Assembly (NCBI RefSeq): GCF_001949145.1
Contig: NW_019091676.1
Location: forward strand, 1 to 64,000
DNA length: 64,000 nucleotides
Direction of reading: 5' to 3'
Source of the DNA: Acanthaster planci
Taxonomy: Eukaryota; Echinodermata; Asteroidea; Valvatida; Acanthasteridae
Of this stretch, positions 1 to 12,900 are shown one piece after another. Position 1 is the first letter of the stretch; every line of letters begins with the position of its first letter. The notes beneath the pieces were generated by a model that was not told where the DNA came from, ran no database searches, and was given only the letters and a program-made list of their open reading frames with translations. Both the position numbers and the translations under genes were made by a program.

Positions 1-2207
1 GCCGAAATATTCCGAACTCGTCCCGTCCGCATTCGGATAGCATCGTTGATGAATATCTTTTCTGGTTGCTTGTCGCCTACATGCAACATAATGTTGGTCC
101 GTTTCTTAGCATATTTTCCCTGGGCTTCTTGCATGTTTACGTACATCTAAACATAGGAACACTGAGAGCCAACGATTTTAAGAATGAATCTATCTCCTAA
201 TAGACCACTCAAATAATAGATTTATATTATAGTACGGCACAATATTAACCACCAGACTTTACCAAAGTTCAGTTGGGACTTTACTTCCATTTGCATCAAA
301 AGTCCTCCTGAGCCACGATCGTAGTTTTCATTCAAGTCTGGTTATCTGGTAGACCCATACCTTTCACAAAAATCACTAGTTTTGACCACTCTGGCACTAT
401 TTCTCATTTTTATTTTCACAAAACACGTTAGGAAAGGGCCTTATCTTACTTTGAAAATATTTTTGGGTCGTGATTTTTTTACAAAAAGTTAAAAATAAGA
501 CGTAAATTTCATGAATGAAGCAGCTAACTCGCCTGGGGCGAATTCTCATGGCCCTCTTACGTATGCAAATAATCCTAAATATGGACATGCGCAGTTAATA
601 ATTTCCCTCTGAAACAAACGTGAATAGTGTGTCATCTTAGATACGAGGATCGATCGATCCCATGTGCTACTCTCTTCACTCTGACCAAGACCGGGACCTA
701 CAGGTTATTAAACAAACAGTACGTGTTACCAGGTTTGCATACGAAGGGTGGTCCTTGTTCCCAGGTTTCCAGTTGCCGTCTGCTCCGCTGACGAGCAGCA
801 AACACGACAGAGCAATGATTTCAAACATGGTTTCGATTATAAGACTTAAAGGTTTTCATGGTGAAAGAAACTAGATCTCAGAACCACACATACTCAAAGA
901 AGAGATAAATACATGGTGTTACCGCAATCTTTACTATAGATGGTATCGATTCTTGAAAATCGAGCACAAGACAGAAGTCGTCTTCGTGGTCTCACGGAGC
1001 AAGCCGAAAGTACCTCTATGCCAGCATACATGTTCGTCGTGAATAAACAAGCCATTTCTGCCGAGATAAATATTCATAAATAATGCAACGATCGGGGGAG
1101 GTTTAAATTTTATTGCCGGGTCGCCTGCATTGCAGCTGGATGCAGATAGCCGGCATCTGCTGCATTTTCCACCGCATGGATGCAGTACAAATTTTCCAAT
1201 CAGTTTGGAGTTAAAAGCATACAAGAGATATAAAGCGTACAGGGAGATTACTAGACGCCAGTAATTAATATCTGCTGATCCATGCCGTATGGATCAAGTT
1301 TACAAAGCATTCAATAGAGTACAAAATACAGAAGTCGCGAATGTAGGCTAAATTCTTCCCGTGGATGAACATCTTAGCACAAGGACAATGTGGTGAACAG
1401 TCTCCAAGGTCAATAGATAATGGTTATAAAATGTGCCCCGTCCCCGTGAAAAGAAACTTTCCTAGTGATCCCGACTCCCCAGTTAAATCATTTCCTTACA
1501 AATTAGCGCCCTGCCGATCTTCCCAAGATCCATTACAGGAACAAATTTACACGTTTAAAAGTGTCCCGTGGAAGTAATACGACTCATAATGAAACACATG
1601 GAACGAATCCACATTCGGTTGCGTACGACGAGGCATTCAAAGGGTAAATTCACGAAGGTAATATTTATGGCCGTGATGCGACAGACGGGAATGAGCCATA
1701 GCTGAATGCATCACTTTTGTCTTTGTGGTGGATTGGGGCGTCAAAATGCATTGCTACTGAACGCTCTTCGTATTGAATACAAACATTAATTTAATCAGCT
1801 CTGTTCTGTTTGAAAAGTACAGTGACGTACGAATTACAATTCAGGCTAGGCGCTCCATTGTTTTTTTTTTCTGAACAAAAAAAATCCCACATGATTACGG
1901 AAAAAACGACGGGATTATTAAAATGAATTTTGCTTGGCTACAATAGTGTGATTTGTCCACAGCCCCAAATCCTGAGTATGAGCGCAAAATTATTAAAAAT
2001 CAAACTCAATCAGGCTTCTTGGATTAAAAATCTAGTCATTCACTACCCATGTTTGAGAAATGCTTGTAGGATTCAAATTAGCTTTAAAGTCAAATAAATA
2101 TAAGACATTCAATTAATTAAATTATGTACTTCAGAAATTAATTTTTTTCCTCAAAGTTTCCAATTTGGCTTCAAAGGAGCTGCATGATTACAGGCAAATA
2201 TATAACC

Positions 2208-2238
2208 TTTATTCATATTTTTTATTCATATGTTTATT
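2208..2238 (-). promoter_or_regulatory. candidate polyadenylation signals (three AATAAA)
   Basis: Three TTTATT hexamers on the plus strand (2208-2213, 2221-2226, 2233-2238) read AATAAA on the gene strand, in an AT-rich stretch. If used, the 3' UTR would be about 1.3 kb. An ATTAAA variant nearer the stop is at 3037-3042. Confidence 0.4.
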
Positions 2239-3083
2239 TCTGAATAATTTTGATTAATTAATTATTTCTGAATAATTTGATAATAGGACGGAGATATTGG
2301 TAATTGCAATCCCTTGATTGGATTTCTTTATAGTTGACATTTTTGTGATAAATAACAATTAATTAAGGTCAATGCACTGTGTTCTTTCGCAGTAAGATAT
2401 GTCAGTACACTTTTACTCAGAGAACAAAACTAGCGGGTATTACATTATGAACTTATAATTTTTTTCAATACAGGACGGATGCAACAGTATTGTGCAGGTT
2501 AAAAAACAAATTATTTTGCAATTTTTTTCCAATCGATATGCTTCATGTCTACAGAGCTTTGACAGAAGTACTTTTATACGAATGCATGAAGACATTGAAA
2601 CTATCAGAATTGTTTGGTATTCCTTGGGGCTCAGATCTGTGCCCCATTGCAGCAAGTGGTTGTGGCTATTGTTGTCTGGTATCCTGAAGGCTGTGCACAT
2701 GACCTCAGAATATATCAAACCAGTGCAGAGTAGGTGCCAGCCTAACTATCCAGCACAAAGAAGCCTCTTATTACTAACATCAAACGTTTTGTTGTCAAAT
2801 TTGAGTTTTTTGTACCAGATAATTTCAAAGCTAGGCTAAACTCTGCAAAAAAAAAGATCTCAAATTAAAAATCTGGGCAAGTGATCTGTGTTCATTTTAC
2901 AAAAGAACATAAGAGGTTCATACACAGCATCAGAAAAGAGGTACTAAGCCTATTAATTCTCAACCTGCTCACCATCGGCAAAAGTACTGAGTATGACTCA
3001 TAAATTTCCTCTGAAAGGAATGCAGAGTTATTGAATTTTAATGATGACAGAAAAAGCTATCTCCATTTTCTTCCAGAAATCTG

Positions 3084-3141
3084 GTACACAATTTGATTAC
3101 GCTACAATTTAAGTACACAATTTGAATACGCTACAATTTAA
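3084..3141. repeat. 29-bp tandem duplication in 3' UTR region
   Basis: Two almost identical copies of a 29-bp unit beginning GTACACAATTTG, at 3084 and 3113, differing by one base. Confidence 0.8.
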
Positions 3142-3545
3142 GTACTAAGTCACTACAAAAGTTCCACACAGAGTAAAAAATGTGGCTATAGAAAACACAT
3201 TCACGGCAATGACATACAAAAATAGAGAAGTCTTTGTCGAAGTACAAAAATGGTGTCAGTCCACGATTTCCAATCACCTCAAGATTTCAAGGGTTCGTAT
3301 ATTTTTGCATCTTGTATGGCACAGAGTTCAAGACCAGGCACAGAAGTCTAAATTGGCAGCATGAAATGATGGTGACATTTTTAGTCACACATTTACAGTG
3401 CATCTGAAGAATCTACATCTCAATGAAGACACAGCAGGGGGAGGCATATGGGTCTGTGGTCGTTGGTGGATATTGATCAAATCCAAAATGCTTCACTTGG
3501 AAGTCTGATGACCATGTTACATACACTTGGCCTGTTTGGTAGGGA

Positions 3546-3983
3546 TCAAAGATGTGTATCGGCGATTTGTATTCTTCTCATCTCGTAATGATCTTGCGTA
3601 GTGTCTCCTGTCGCATCCATGTCCTCAAGTTGGGAGTCATCCTGCAAAGTACTGCTCACTCGCGAAGAGGGCCGGCTGCGCGATTCCCCTCCCTCCCGCA
3701 CGTAAGCCCCGCCCGTTTTGAGGGCGAAGATGAGGTCGTCAAAGTCCTGGGAGTCGGTGTCGTCATCGTGGTGGGGGTGGTGGGTGGGGAGCGGAGCCGG
3801 GTCCTGGAAGGGGCCGGGGGCATACAGGTTGTTGGTGACGGAGCCCGGCCGGCCTCCGCCACCGCGGCTGGCTATCGAGCCCGGCCGACTGTGCTGGGAT
3901 GGGTTGGCCTTGCTATGCTGGCTGTGTTGGCTCTGATGACTATGGTGGCTCTGCCGACCAATAGACTGGGCATCCCACTCCAA
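3546..3983 (-). CDS. ADGRV1: ADGRV1 exon 95: distal tail, PDZ ligand and stop
   Basis: 438 nt including TGA at 3546-3548, residues 5974-6118. Begins LEWDAQSIG, passes through a Ser/His/Gln-rich stretch (HHSHQSQHSQHSKANPSQHS) and a Gly/Pro-rich stretch, then the acidic-hydrophobic motif DFDDLIFALKTGG, and ends RRIQIADTHL. DTHL is a class I PDZ ligand; in vertebrate ADGRV1 this end binds whirlin and harmonin. The low-complexity part is also open on the other strand, which creates antisense ORFs of no significance. Confidence 0.95.
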   Translation of the reverse strand: MEWDAQSIGRQSHHSHQSQHSQHSKANPSQHSRPGSIASRGGGGRPGSVTNNLYAPGPFQDPAPLPTHHPHHDDDTDSQDFDDLIFALKTGGAYVREGGESRSRPSSRVSSTLQDDSQLEDMDATGDTTQDHYEMRRIQIADTHL

Positions 3984-6900
3984 CTACAAAGACACCACAG
4001 CAGTTTCTCTTTAGCCAAAATTCCCCCAAACACTCAGTGACCTAACAGGTCACAGACCACACATCTGAAGCCTACATGCATCTAATCTATTGAGCCGCCA
4101 TAACCATACACCTAGATGATTTCATATTTCACAATGTTATTTCTCTGTGACACATCATTCAACAAAACTACTGTTTTCAATGTTTCGCTCTCTAAGCACT
4201 TGAGTCCACACTCTGAGGACATTAGTCAATATTCTGAAAGCATTAAACCACATACTGAGGACTTCTGTCCGTTACTCACGTCCTGGCTTCCAATGAGGGT
4301 CATCCCGGGGGGCTGCTCAGCTTTGGTCAGCAGGATCCTGGACCCCTTCTCCGAGCCTGCTGCCATCAGGCCGTTGGCTGCATACTGGCTGTTGTCAAGG
4401 AGCATGACCGAGTTGTCATAGCCAGACGGGTTGAGGGAGTAGTTGCCCTTCCGGGGACGGCAGATCTGGTTGCGGAGGACAGTGTACACCACAAAGGCAT
4501 ACAAACCCTGGCAGGGATCAATCAAATTACCAGGAAAAAAATAATTAGAACAACTAATGCCAAATTTATTTGCACTTTGAGGATGCCATCAGAAATGCTT
4601 ATAAAAGTGGATTTTTTGTTTGATTTCGACACAGCACAAATTCATAGTGGGTGCAATATATCTCTTGCCTGTGGGCATTAGAAAGCTTCTAGCATAACAA
4701 GTGATACAAAAATCAAATGTATTGTAAATGCTAGTTAAAAGCAGGCTCAAATATGTTGTTGGAAGCTGAAGTTTTTACTTTGTTCTGAATGACGTGGGAG
4801 GTGGTCATTTTTCATTTCTTAAGTTACCTGGACAATGTTGAAGATGACAAAGATAATAAGCATCCAGAGCTGACTGTAGGCCATGTGAAGGCCGCCGAAG
4901 AGACAGACCAAGCAGATGATCGCCCAGAACACCAGAAGTAATTGAACCTCTGTAGGACAGAAGAACAGCAACGGTGGAAAACAATGACTTCCCTGGAAAT
5001 CTTAGCTTGGTGTTCAAACTGAATGTGAGCACATCAAAGATTTGATAGTTCACTCATCGTTTGAGGTTTACCTTTAATGACCCATCGGATATTTCATAAA
5101 CCGTTTGTATTTTGACCTCGCGACTAATATGCATCTTTCTGCTTATCACAAATAGCTATTTATAGACCTGCCTCATGACCATTCAAAACCTACGAGATGT
5201 GGATATTCAAGAAATGTGGCCAAAACTAATGTTGTGACAAGTATTGTGGGGATAAACCAATTTGTAGAGTCTTAGTAAACGGACTAACCGGTGGTGTTGT
5301 AACTGCCCATGTAGATGTCATCGTATCGCTTCCATTGCGGCTTGACTTGGTAAGCATGGATGAAGAAGGTTGCCACACCAAAGAGACACAGGATAGCTGG
5401 ACCAACGACGCTGGCTAAGGCTGCGTAGCCGTTAGGCATAAAACAACTGAGGAACCAAACCAAACAAAACAGAGGACCTGTGGTGAAGATTTTCATCAAC
5501 TTCCATGAAATTTGTTCCAAAACTGTTCCGATATGAATCTCGGTGACAGGAAGTTGGGAGAACCGTGGTCACCCAGCACTTATGTCCAACTAAGTTGTCC
5601 CGCTCAAGGTTGGCTGTTTCCACATTTATTCAAGTCTTTGATCAAGAGGGGCCACTGAAAGCTGGTAGAGTAATGATACTGCATTTTAGAGGTCTCTGGT
5701 TCAAATCCTGTTCCACTCATCTCCTTTTTCAAACATAGTACTGAATTTCATCCAATCCTTGTTTATTCTTACAGTCTTGTGTCATTTGGGTTATTTGAGG
5801 GAAACGACAACACTCTGCAAGTTTTCAACGTTCAACCTCTTTCCCAGACCATAGCTATCTTAAAGAGATTACGTGACACAGTGCACTTACTAAAACCTGT
5901 CAATGAACATTTCAACACTTGTTCAATAAAAAAGGTGTACACGAGGCCGCAAGATATGCACTCACATGTCTCCATTGAGGTGCACATCTCCATACGTGAC
6001 ACCAAGGAATGGCCAGTTCAATGCGGCATATGCTATCACCACGTAGATGACAATAGCCACAACGGGCAAACCTGAGGAGCAAACCAACACAGCATCAGTT
6101 AGCATCATCTACATGGAAAATATCTAAAATAGTCCAAGGGCAGACCCTCACTGGAGGCATTTCTAAGTGCAGAAAGCCAAACTTTGAATCTCCTGAACTC
6201 ATAAAGATATCAATCCAAAGTTCAAATTAAAATTCAAGATGGTTGATATAAAATTGTAGAAAGTTCTTTTACACAGTACACAGCATGAACCATCGAAATC
6301 ATATCAACAAATCTGGACTCACAATGTTCTTGTATCAACTGAAGCCAAAGGAGGTCATCTTGCCGTGCCAAATACAAAGGTAGTTGTTGGCTTGCGTGCC
6401 ATTGTAACTTTTGTTGCCTTGAACGATTTGTTCAAAAATGGTGAGCAAGCCATTGTATTAGCTCTGTATTTGGCATGGTAATATGGCCACCGGTGGCTTC
6501 AATAACCAATGAAAGCAGCGTAAAAGCACTGCGAGTCTAGAATTTTTATATGACATCCATGGCATAAACATGAATGCAGCCCTCAACAGAGGTTATCCAG
6601 ACAGGATGAAGGATGAAGCTACTCACACCAGCCGATGACAATAAACAGAATGTAGTATCTGTCGGTGTGCTCATCGTTGATCACAAACACCTTCCACAAA
6701 TTGAATGCCTGAAGACAACCAAACATGAAGAAAGTTAACTTAACAGACAGCACAGCAAAATAACAACATTGGGGACAATTAACGCATGCTTTGCTTTACT
6801 AGCAATGAGGAGAGTACAGTAACTTGCCACTGTACACAACTGTAGATCTTGTTACCTTTTAGGATCAAATCCACATAGAAATTTGTAAATAGCAAGACGC

Positions 6901-9900
6901 AATCATCGGACCGAACCCGCCAGCTGACGGACAAAAATCCAGAAGCTGTCATTGCTGCGGGCAATTAACTGCTGACGTGTTTCTAACTTGTCCTGTTGCC
7001 GTCAATGTTCGACTACTGGGCCACCAAACTTGTCTGGCAACTTTGACAGGTAAAGTGAGTGGATCATCGAAGACAGAGCCAGGAACTGCCAACGGGGTGT
7101 GGCTCAGACCAAATGCCTTTGAGAGTGTTATTGAGATTTGCTATGTTATCTGGACTTCATGTCAGGGCAGACATGTTTGGGGGAATAAGCAATATGTGAA
7201 TCACTGGTCAGGCAAGAAGGAAAGGGGGTGTGACCTTCTCGGACACCACTCCTGTAACAGATCCAACCTTCCACGGGATGGAGTTTTGGGCAGTACTGTG
7301 CGACAGTAGGGTTAAAATCAACAAGGCTACATCTACTGCTTCTTTTGCACCTGTGGAGCTGTCTGTTAAAAGGTGTTCTGGGTATAAAGTCCATTTGAAG
7401 GTACCCGCAAGACGTGAACAGTCTGGGGGTCCGTCCTCACCTGTACGAGCATCCAAGTGAATTGTGCCAGGAAGAAGAAGTGGATCAGCACCCCTAGGGC
7501 AGCACAGGAGGGTGCAGAGACGAAGCTACTCACATACGCCGAGATGACAAAGATGATCTGAGGAGAGAACAGGTGGACAGGTTATTTTCCAATTAATAAC
7601 AATCCTAGCTCCCTCAGAACTCTTGCTGGGAATCTCACTCAATCTGAGGAGAGAACAGTTGGATAGATCAATATGCCAATAAATATCTTAGCTCTCTCTG
7701 AATTCTCTGATTCTTCAAAATCCTCCACTGATTCTGCAGGGAACTAATGGCACAGTCTTCGAACTTTCAACGGACAATGGAGCATCATGCAAGGTAACAC
7801 TTGCTTGGCTCTATCTTCCTACATCCTACAAAATCTTCCAAACTTCTTACTGGTTTCTTTGAAGGATCTGGAAGACCAAGGCTTAAGATTTGAGCTCTGT
7901 ACTTTTCTGTAGGCATTTGTTGGAGAGAACCATCTTGGAATCACTGATTACTCCATCTGGTTTTATACAAGATGCAATTGCTCTTACGTGGCCAAGGTCA
8001 TGGATTTTTGTTCTCCCAAATTTCAAAACAGCATCAAGCATGAAGCACATCTACAAATGCTGTTCTTACCTGGAGTGACATAGAGGCAAAGCACATATGC
8101 ATGAGAAGCTTGGCCGAGAACATGGAGTAGACTGAGCAGACGACGTGAGCAATGATGGCACACAACAGGCCCACCTGCACAGAGAGAATGAAACAAGTCC
8201 TTCATGTTGGTGGATCTGTGTTTGGCTGATTAATTTCATTCCTGCTGTTCTCACAAATTTTAGAATACTGATTTTGTTCGAACAGGTAAAAGTGGCAACT
8301 ACGTCACTTAGAAATGTATAAAATAAAAGGTTTCATTGCACGCTGTTTTCGAAGTTTGGAATTTGTAAATTAATAACATAGGCATGGTGAACAGAGGTTA
8401 AGTGCGTTCAGCATCTCATGGAAAAGGACATATTAAACTCAACTGTCAAAAAGGCAATTCATTTTAGAAATAGTCATTTCTTTAGTGTACCACATAAGCT
8501 AAATGGACAATAAAAATTTCATGATAAAACAATAAAACTTCTTCAAATATTTCTATAACCATATTTAGAAAGAGGAACTATTTTAATAAGATCCACAAAA
8601 TTGCCATTTGTGGGAACACTGAACTGTCAAGTATTAAAAACATAGATCACTGCTTAGCCTCTCGCGCAAGTTGGCATATGGTACTAAAGACTAGGGAATT
8701 GTTTTTGCCAAAACATGGACGGTGGGGAACCAATTCATTTTTTTGGTCATGAGGAATTAGCTTTCCTGTTTGATAAACTCTACGCATTTTTTCTACTTAC
8801 AATGCAGATAAAACAAGATGCATAGATGTAGACGTTGTAGCCAACCAGGTTATCTGTCTCGCCTTGGGCTGCATAGTCAGACAGGTGAGTGCACGAACAC
8901 TCCACATAGGCACCCTGATCAATCTGTGAACAAAGGACAGGACAGAGAATTGACCTATAGCAGGCTCCGACTGATGCCTCTAAAGTGTGACAGCCATTCA
9001 CAGCACTTCTCTCATCAAAAACATGCAGAAACATGTCATCTGCCCGTAACGGACTGACCTATCAAAAGACCTGTCCCCTCACGCATTACTGAATCAACAG
9101 GATTGTCTGACATCAAAGCATCATCATCAAACCCACGGTCAAGACCTACCAGGACTTGGCAGTCGTCGGGTTTCCAGCGCTCTGTGGGTCTGTTGAAGAT
9201 GACGCAGCTGGCTCCGAGGGGGGTAACCCGGGCGTTGTCGGCATAGATGCGGTAAGTGACCGGGCTGGACAGCCTGGTGAAATTCTGCTCTGCCCCTTTG
9301 ATGGCTACCGACAAAACCTGGAAAATATGAGCGTAAAATGTAAGTAGGTGGGTTTTTCTTCCCCAAATCATGTTGGCCATTCAACTAGAATGTCAGTAAA
9401 ACTTTTAGGAATGCCCGATCATATTTAGAAAGCCTATCGATACCTGGTTATTGAGAGTAGAGGATTGGTCAATCCCGTAGAACCACTGCTGGCTGCTGTA
9501 CTCGATGAAGTGAATGTCTTCACAAGACGAGGAAGCACTGGTGTCCAGCAGTTCCGCTGGCATGGTAAAGCTGTTCTGTCCTCTGGGGAAGGGAACCAGG
9601 GAGATAAGGCTTGAGGCAATGTTTACCATATCAGGTAGTTCAGGCGAAGACTTTGGTTCTGCCAATAGTCTGCCACAGTGGACAGCCCTAGCCCTAGCCA
9701 GAGGTCATCATCTTCGACTAAAGCTTCAGTCTGGTACCCAGAGTATGTCAAACACCTTTTGGATCCTGCAACCAGGATCCAGTGCCCTGGAGCCACTGGG
9801 CAGAAAAACACTGCTTGGTAGATTTTTGTGCTACGGCAAAACGAGCGGGGAACAAGTCTTGAGTACTATGTTTTGCATGAAACCTTAGCTGGTGACCTAT

Positions 9901-12900
9901 TTTTTGCTGAGAATATAATATTTTGTGCTTACCAATATTCTGGGCTTAGCACCTCTTTGATGCTACCTAGGCCAAAGCTATGAACCAGCCTATCACAAGT
10001 CAATCGCGAGCCAAATCATAAGTCAGTTTACAGTTCAGCTCATAAACAGAAAAAGCAAAGCGATGGCTGAAAAAAACTGACACAGGTATCACCAAACAGA
10101 CAATAATAAGTACTGACGTTAGTCGATAACCCATTTATACTAATAGTTACAGGTCTGTTACAATATCATTCAATCTCTTCTGTCGGTGGCTTACTTTCCC
10201 TGGAAGTTGTGGCCGTTGACTCTACCCCGAGACCATCGCCCTGTCTCCACCACGGCATGATCGCAGGACAGTGTCTGGAGGTCTGTCGTCTCACAGGGCA
10301 GGTCCGTCACGAGGACGAAGGCAAACGAACTGAAGGATTCTGCCAGCTGGTATGCGCCCCTGGGCATGCAGAGTTTATCAAAAAGGATTTATGAAGCATG
10401 AGGGCTCAAGCAAACACACTGAAACTTTCTCCCAAACTTTCATGAACTTTGAACTGAATGATCTTCAGACTTAGTCAGTTAAATAAAGGCACCGTCATCT
10501 TGCTGGAACTTGCTATGAATATCATGCAAAAAATTCTGGTGTCACGATATTGTAATTAGGTGGTGCTTCAAATTTGGGTACAAAATTGAGCAAAGAGCCC
10601 CCTAATATGGCATACTTAAAAAGCCCAATCGAACAATTTAAAAAAGGAAGATCCCTATAAGCTGAATCCCCTGCCAGTTAATCTCCAAGAACTTGACTGA
10701 AAGTTCTATTTTCATTTATATCCAGTTTTTGCAAAAAAATCATTCTCTTATTGTGCCAAAATGACATTATACCGGTAATCTTGTAATGGATCATTCACTT
10801 GGTACCTGTGAACTTGAAATTGCCAAAATAGTATTTTCAATGCAGTAAGGGGTAAAATCACAATGCAGGTAAGGTGGTCAAGGCCCTTGACATTAATTCT
10901 AAAAAATTAAGATTAGTCAGCACACCTTGAGTCTAGTCGTTCAGGATTCATCAAAACACAGTAGATATCCATCAGCTGACTGAGCAGGTTGCTAGGTAAT
11001 TTCCTCCGTCCCCCCTCGGCGACGACCATCCGAATGGTATCCGTGACGACGGCCAGCTGCTCCTCGGTCAGCTGGCCCCTGATGTGCTCGGCCATGCCCA
11101 GGAGGACGTTGTAGATGTTGTCGTCGCTCAGGCCCATGAGGGCACTGTAACGGTTGTCCCAGATGTCGGCCGTCCGCTCGTCTTCAACAAGGGTGATGCT
11201 GGCCACACCATGCTGGGTGTGGATAAGGGCCCCACCGGTAGCCCCCGTCAGTTCAACCCGTAGCAGCTTCGGGTATTCAGCTGAGGAGGCGGGCGTCTCT
11301 GGGAGAAGGACCACATCCACTGGTATCCGCCGGACGCCCGAGCTGAAGTCCAAGTCGCCTGAAGCGCTCACGTAGTCGGTTTCTGCTATGGCCGGGTAAG
11401 CGGTCAGACCGGCCAACTGGACAGTTGCGTCGAGCTGGAGTGTCCCCCAGGACACAGTACTGTCTCTGGTGCTACCGCCTACTCGTTCCACGCGCAAGCT
11501 GACACGCTTTGTGTTGCTGTGAACCGACTGGAACCTGCAAGCAGCAACAAAGAAGGCTTAGTGTTCCCTGCATTCTTCTTACTCCTGTGGAAACGTTGCA
11601 AAATTGGGCATAAGCTTTAGACGAGGTATTTGTGACGGTGCGCGACACGGCTTACCTGGTGTCCATAGTAAACTGCAGCAGGCCATACGGATAGTCACTG
11701 TCCGATGATGTAACGTTGGCAAACCGCTGGGCTGTGTCCAGACTGGCTCCCTGTCCCACGCCCACCAACTCCACCAGAAACCAGCTAGTAAACTCAGGCT
11801 CCTGTGGTCCAGACAGACACCAAGAAGGAGTATTTCACCAAACAGGAGAGCTGTTATTAGTTGGACATAGTCTGACTTTTGTTGGAGTGCATTATGGGAA
11901 ACAGTCGAACTATGTCCAAAAAACATGTTGCAAAATGGTGCTCACTTTGTACCAAGCAACAATCGTACTGTACGCATCGTACTGTACCCACCTCATCTTG
12001 TCGAAGAGTGATGTCAAACGTGCACTGTCGCTGGTCGGCAGGGCACGTCACCATGCCCTGCGCCTCCTCGAGTTGTGTGTAGAGATCAGCATCATTGGTG
12101 ATGTCTCCGATGGGACTGTGCGTCGCTCGCCACTCCACCTGAAATTGGCATAATCTTCCTGATCACCAATCATAATCTTTTCCAGACATTCAAAGTGAGT
12201 CACGCTTTTCACAAAACTTCAATGAGAAAATGATGGTTGAGGGAAGACTTACTGTGACTTCGCCAAAGAAAGCCTGCCCTCTATCAAGTGTGAGCGTAAC
12301 AGAGGGCTGGGCATCCTCGTCAACGGTCACGAACCTCGATTCTTGCGCAAAGCTGATCACCCCGTTGAAATTGTCACTCCCGACAATGGTGAAGTGAGTG
12401 AACCCCTGAATAGGAGGAAGCGGCAAATGAAATATTGAAGTTGAAAAAATGCAGAAGAAACTGGCGTTGAAGTCGACTCCATCACGAGCCCTTTCACAAG
12501 ACCAAGCACAAGCGTTAAGTGAACCACTGCAAAGGGGATGCCTGTGTGACAGCTCTGTTGAGTAGCATGTGACTAGATGGCTTGTTGGGGACTTGTGGTG
12601 GATGCAAGCGTTAAGTGAACCATTGTAAAGGGGATGCCTGTGTGACAGCTCTGTTGAGTAGCATGTGACTGGATGGCTTGTTGGGGACTTGTGGTGGATA
12701 CAAGCGTTAAGTGAACCATTGTAAAGGGGATGCCTGTGTGACACCTCCGTTGAGTAGCATGTGACTGGATGGCTTGTTGGGGACTTGTGGTGGATACAAG
12801 CGTTAAGTGAACCATTGTAAAGGGGATGCCTGTGTGACACCTCCGTTGAGTAGTATGTGACTGTATGGCTTGTTGGGGACTTGTGGTGGATGCAAGGGCA

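Larger units (their letters stand above)
1..3545. other. 3' UTR and downstream flank; no gene recognised
   Basis: About 3.5 kb 3' of the ADGRV1 stop codon. It is AT-rich, with only short unsupported reading frames on either strand. The ADGRV1 3' UTR must lie in its right part. I see no tRNA, no protein domain and no second gene. Confidence 0.7.

Noticed and set aside
2490-2839. Plus-strand frames of 65 and 115 codons downstream of ADGRV1.
   Set aside because: Overlapping frames in AT-rich flank with no recognisable domain, no splice partners and no codon bias.
3552-4040. 162-codon plus-strand frame.
   Set aside because: Antisense shadow of the low-complexity tail exon of ADGRV1.
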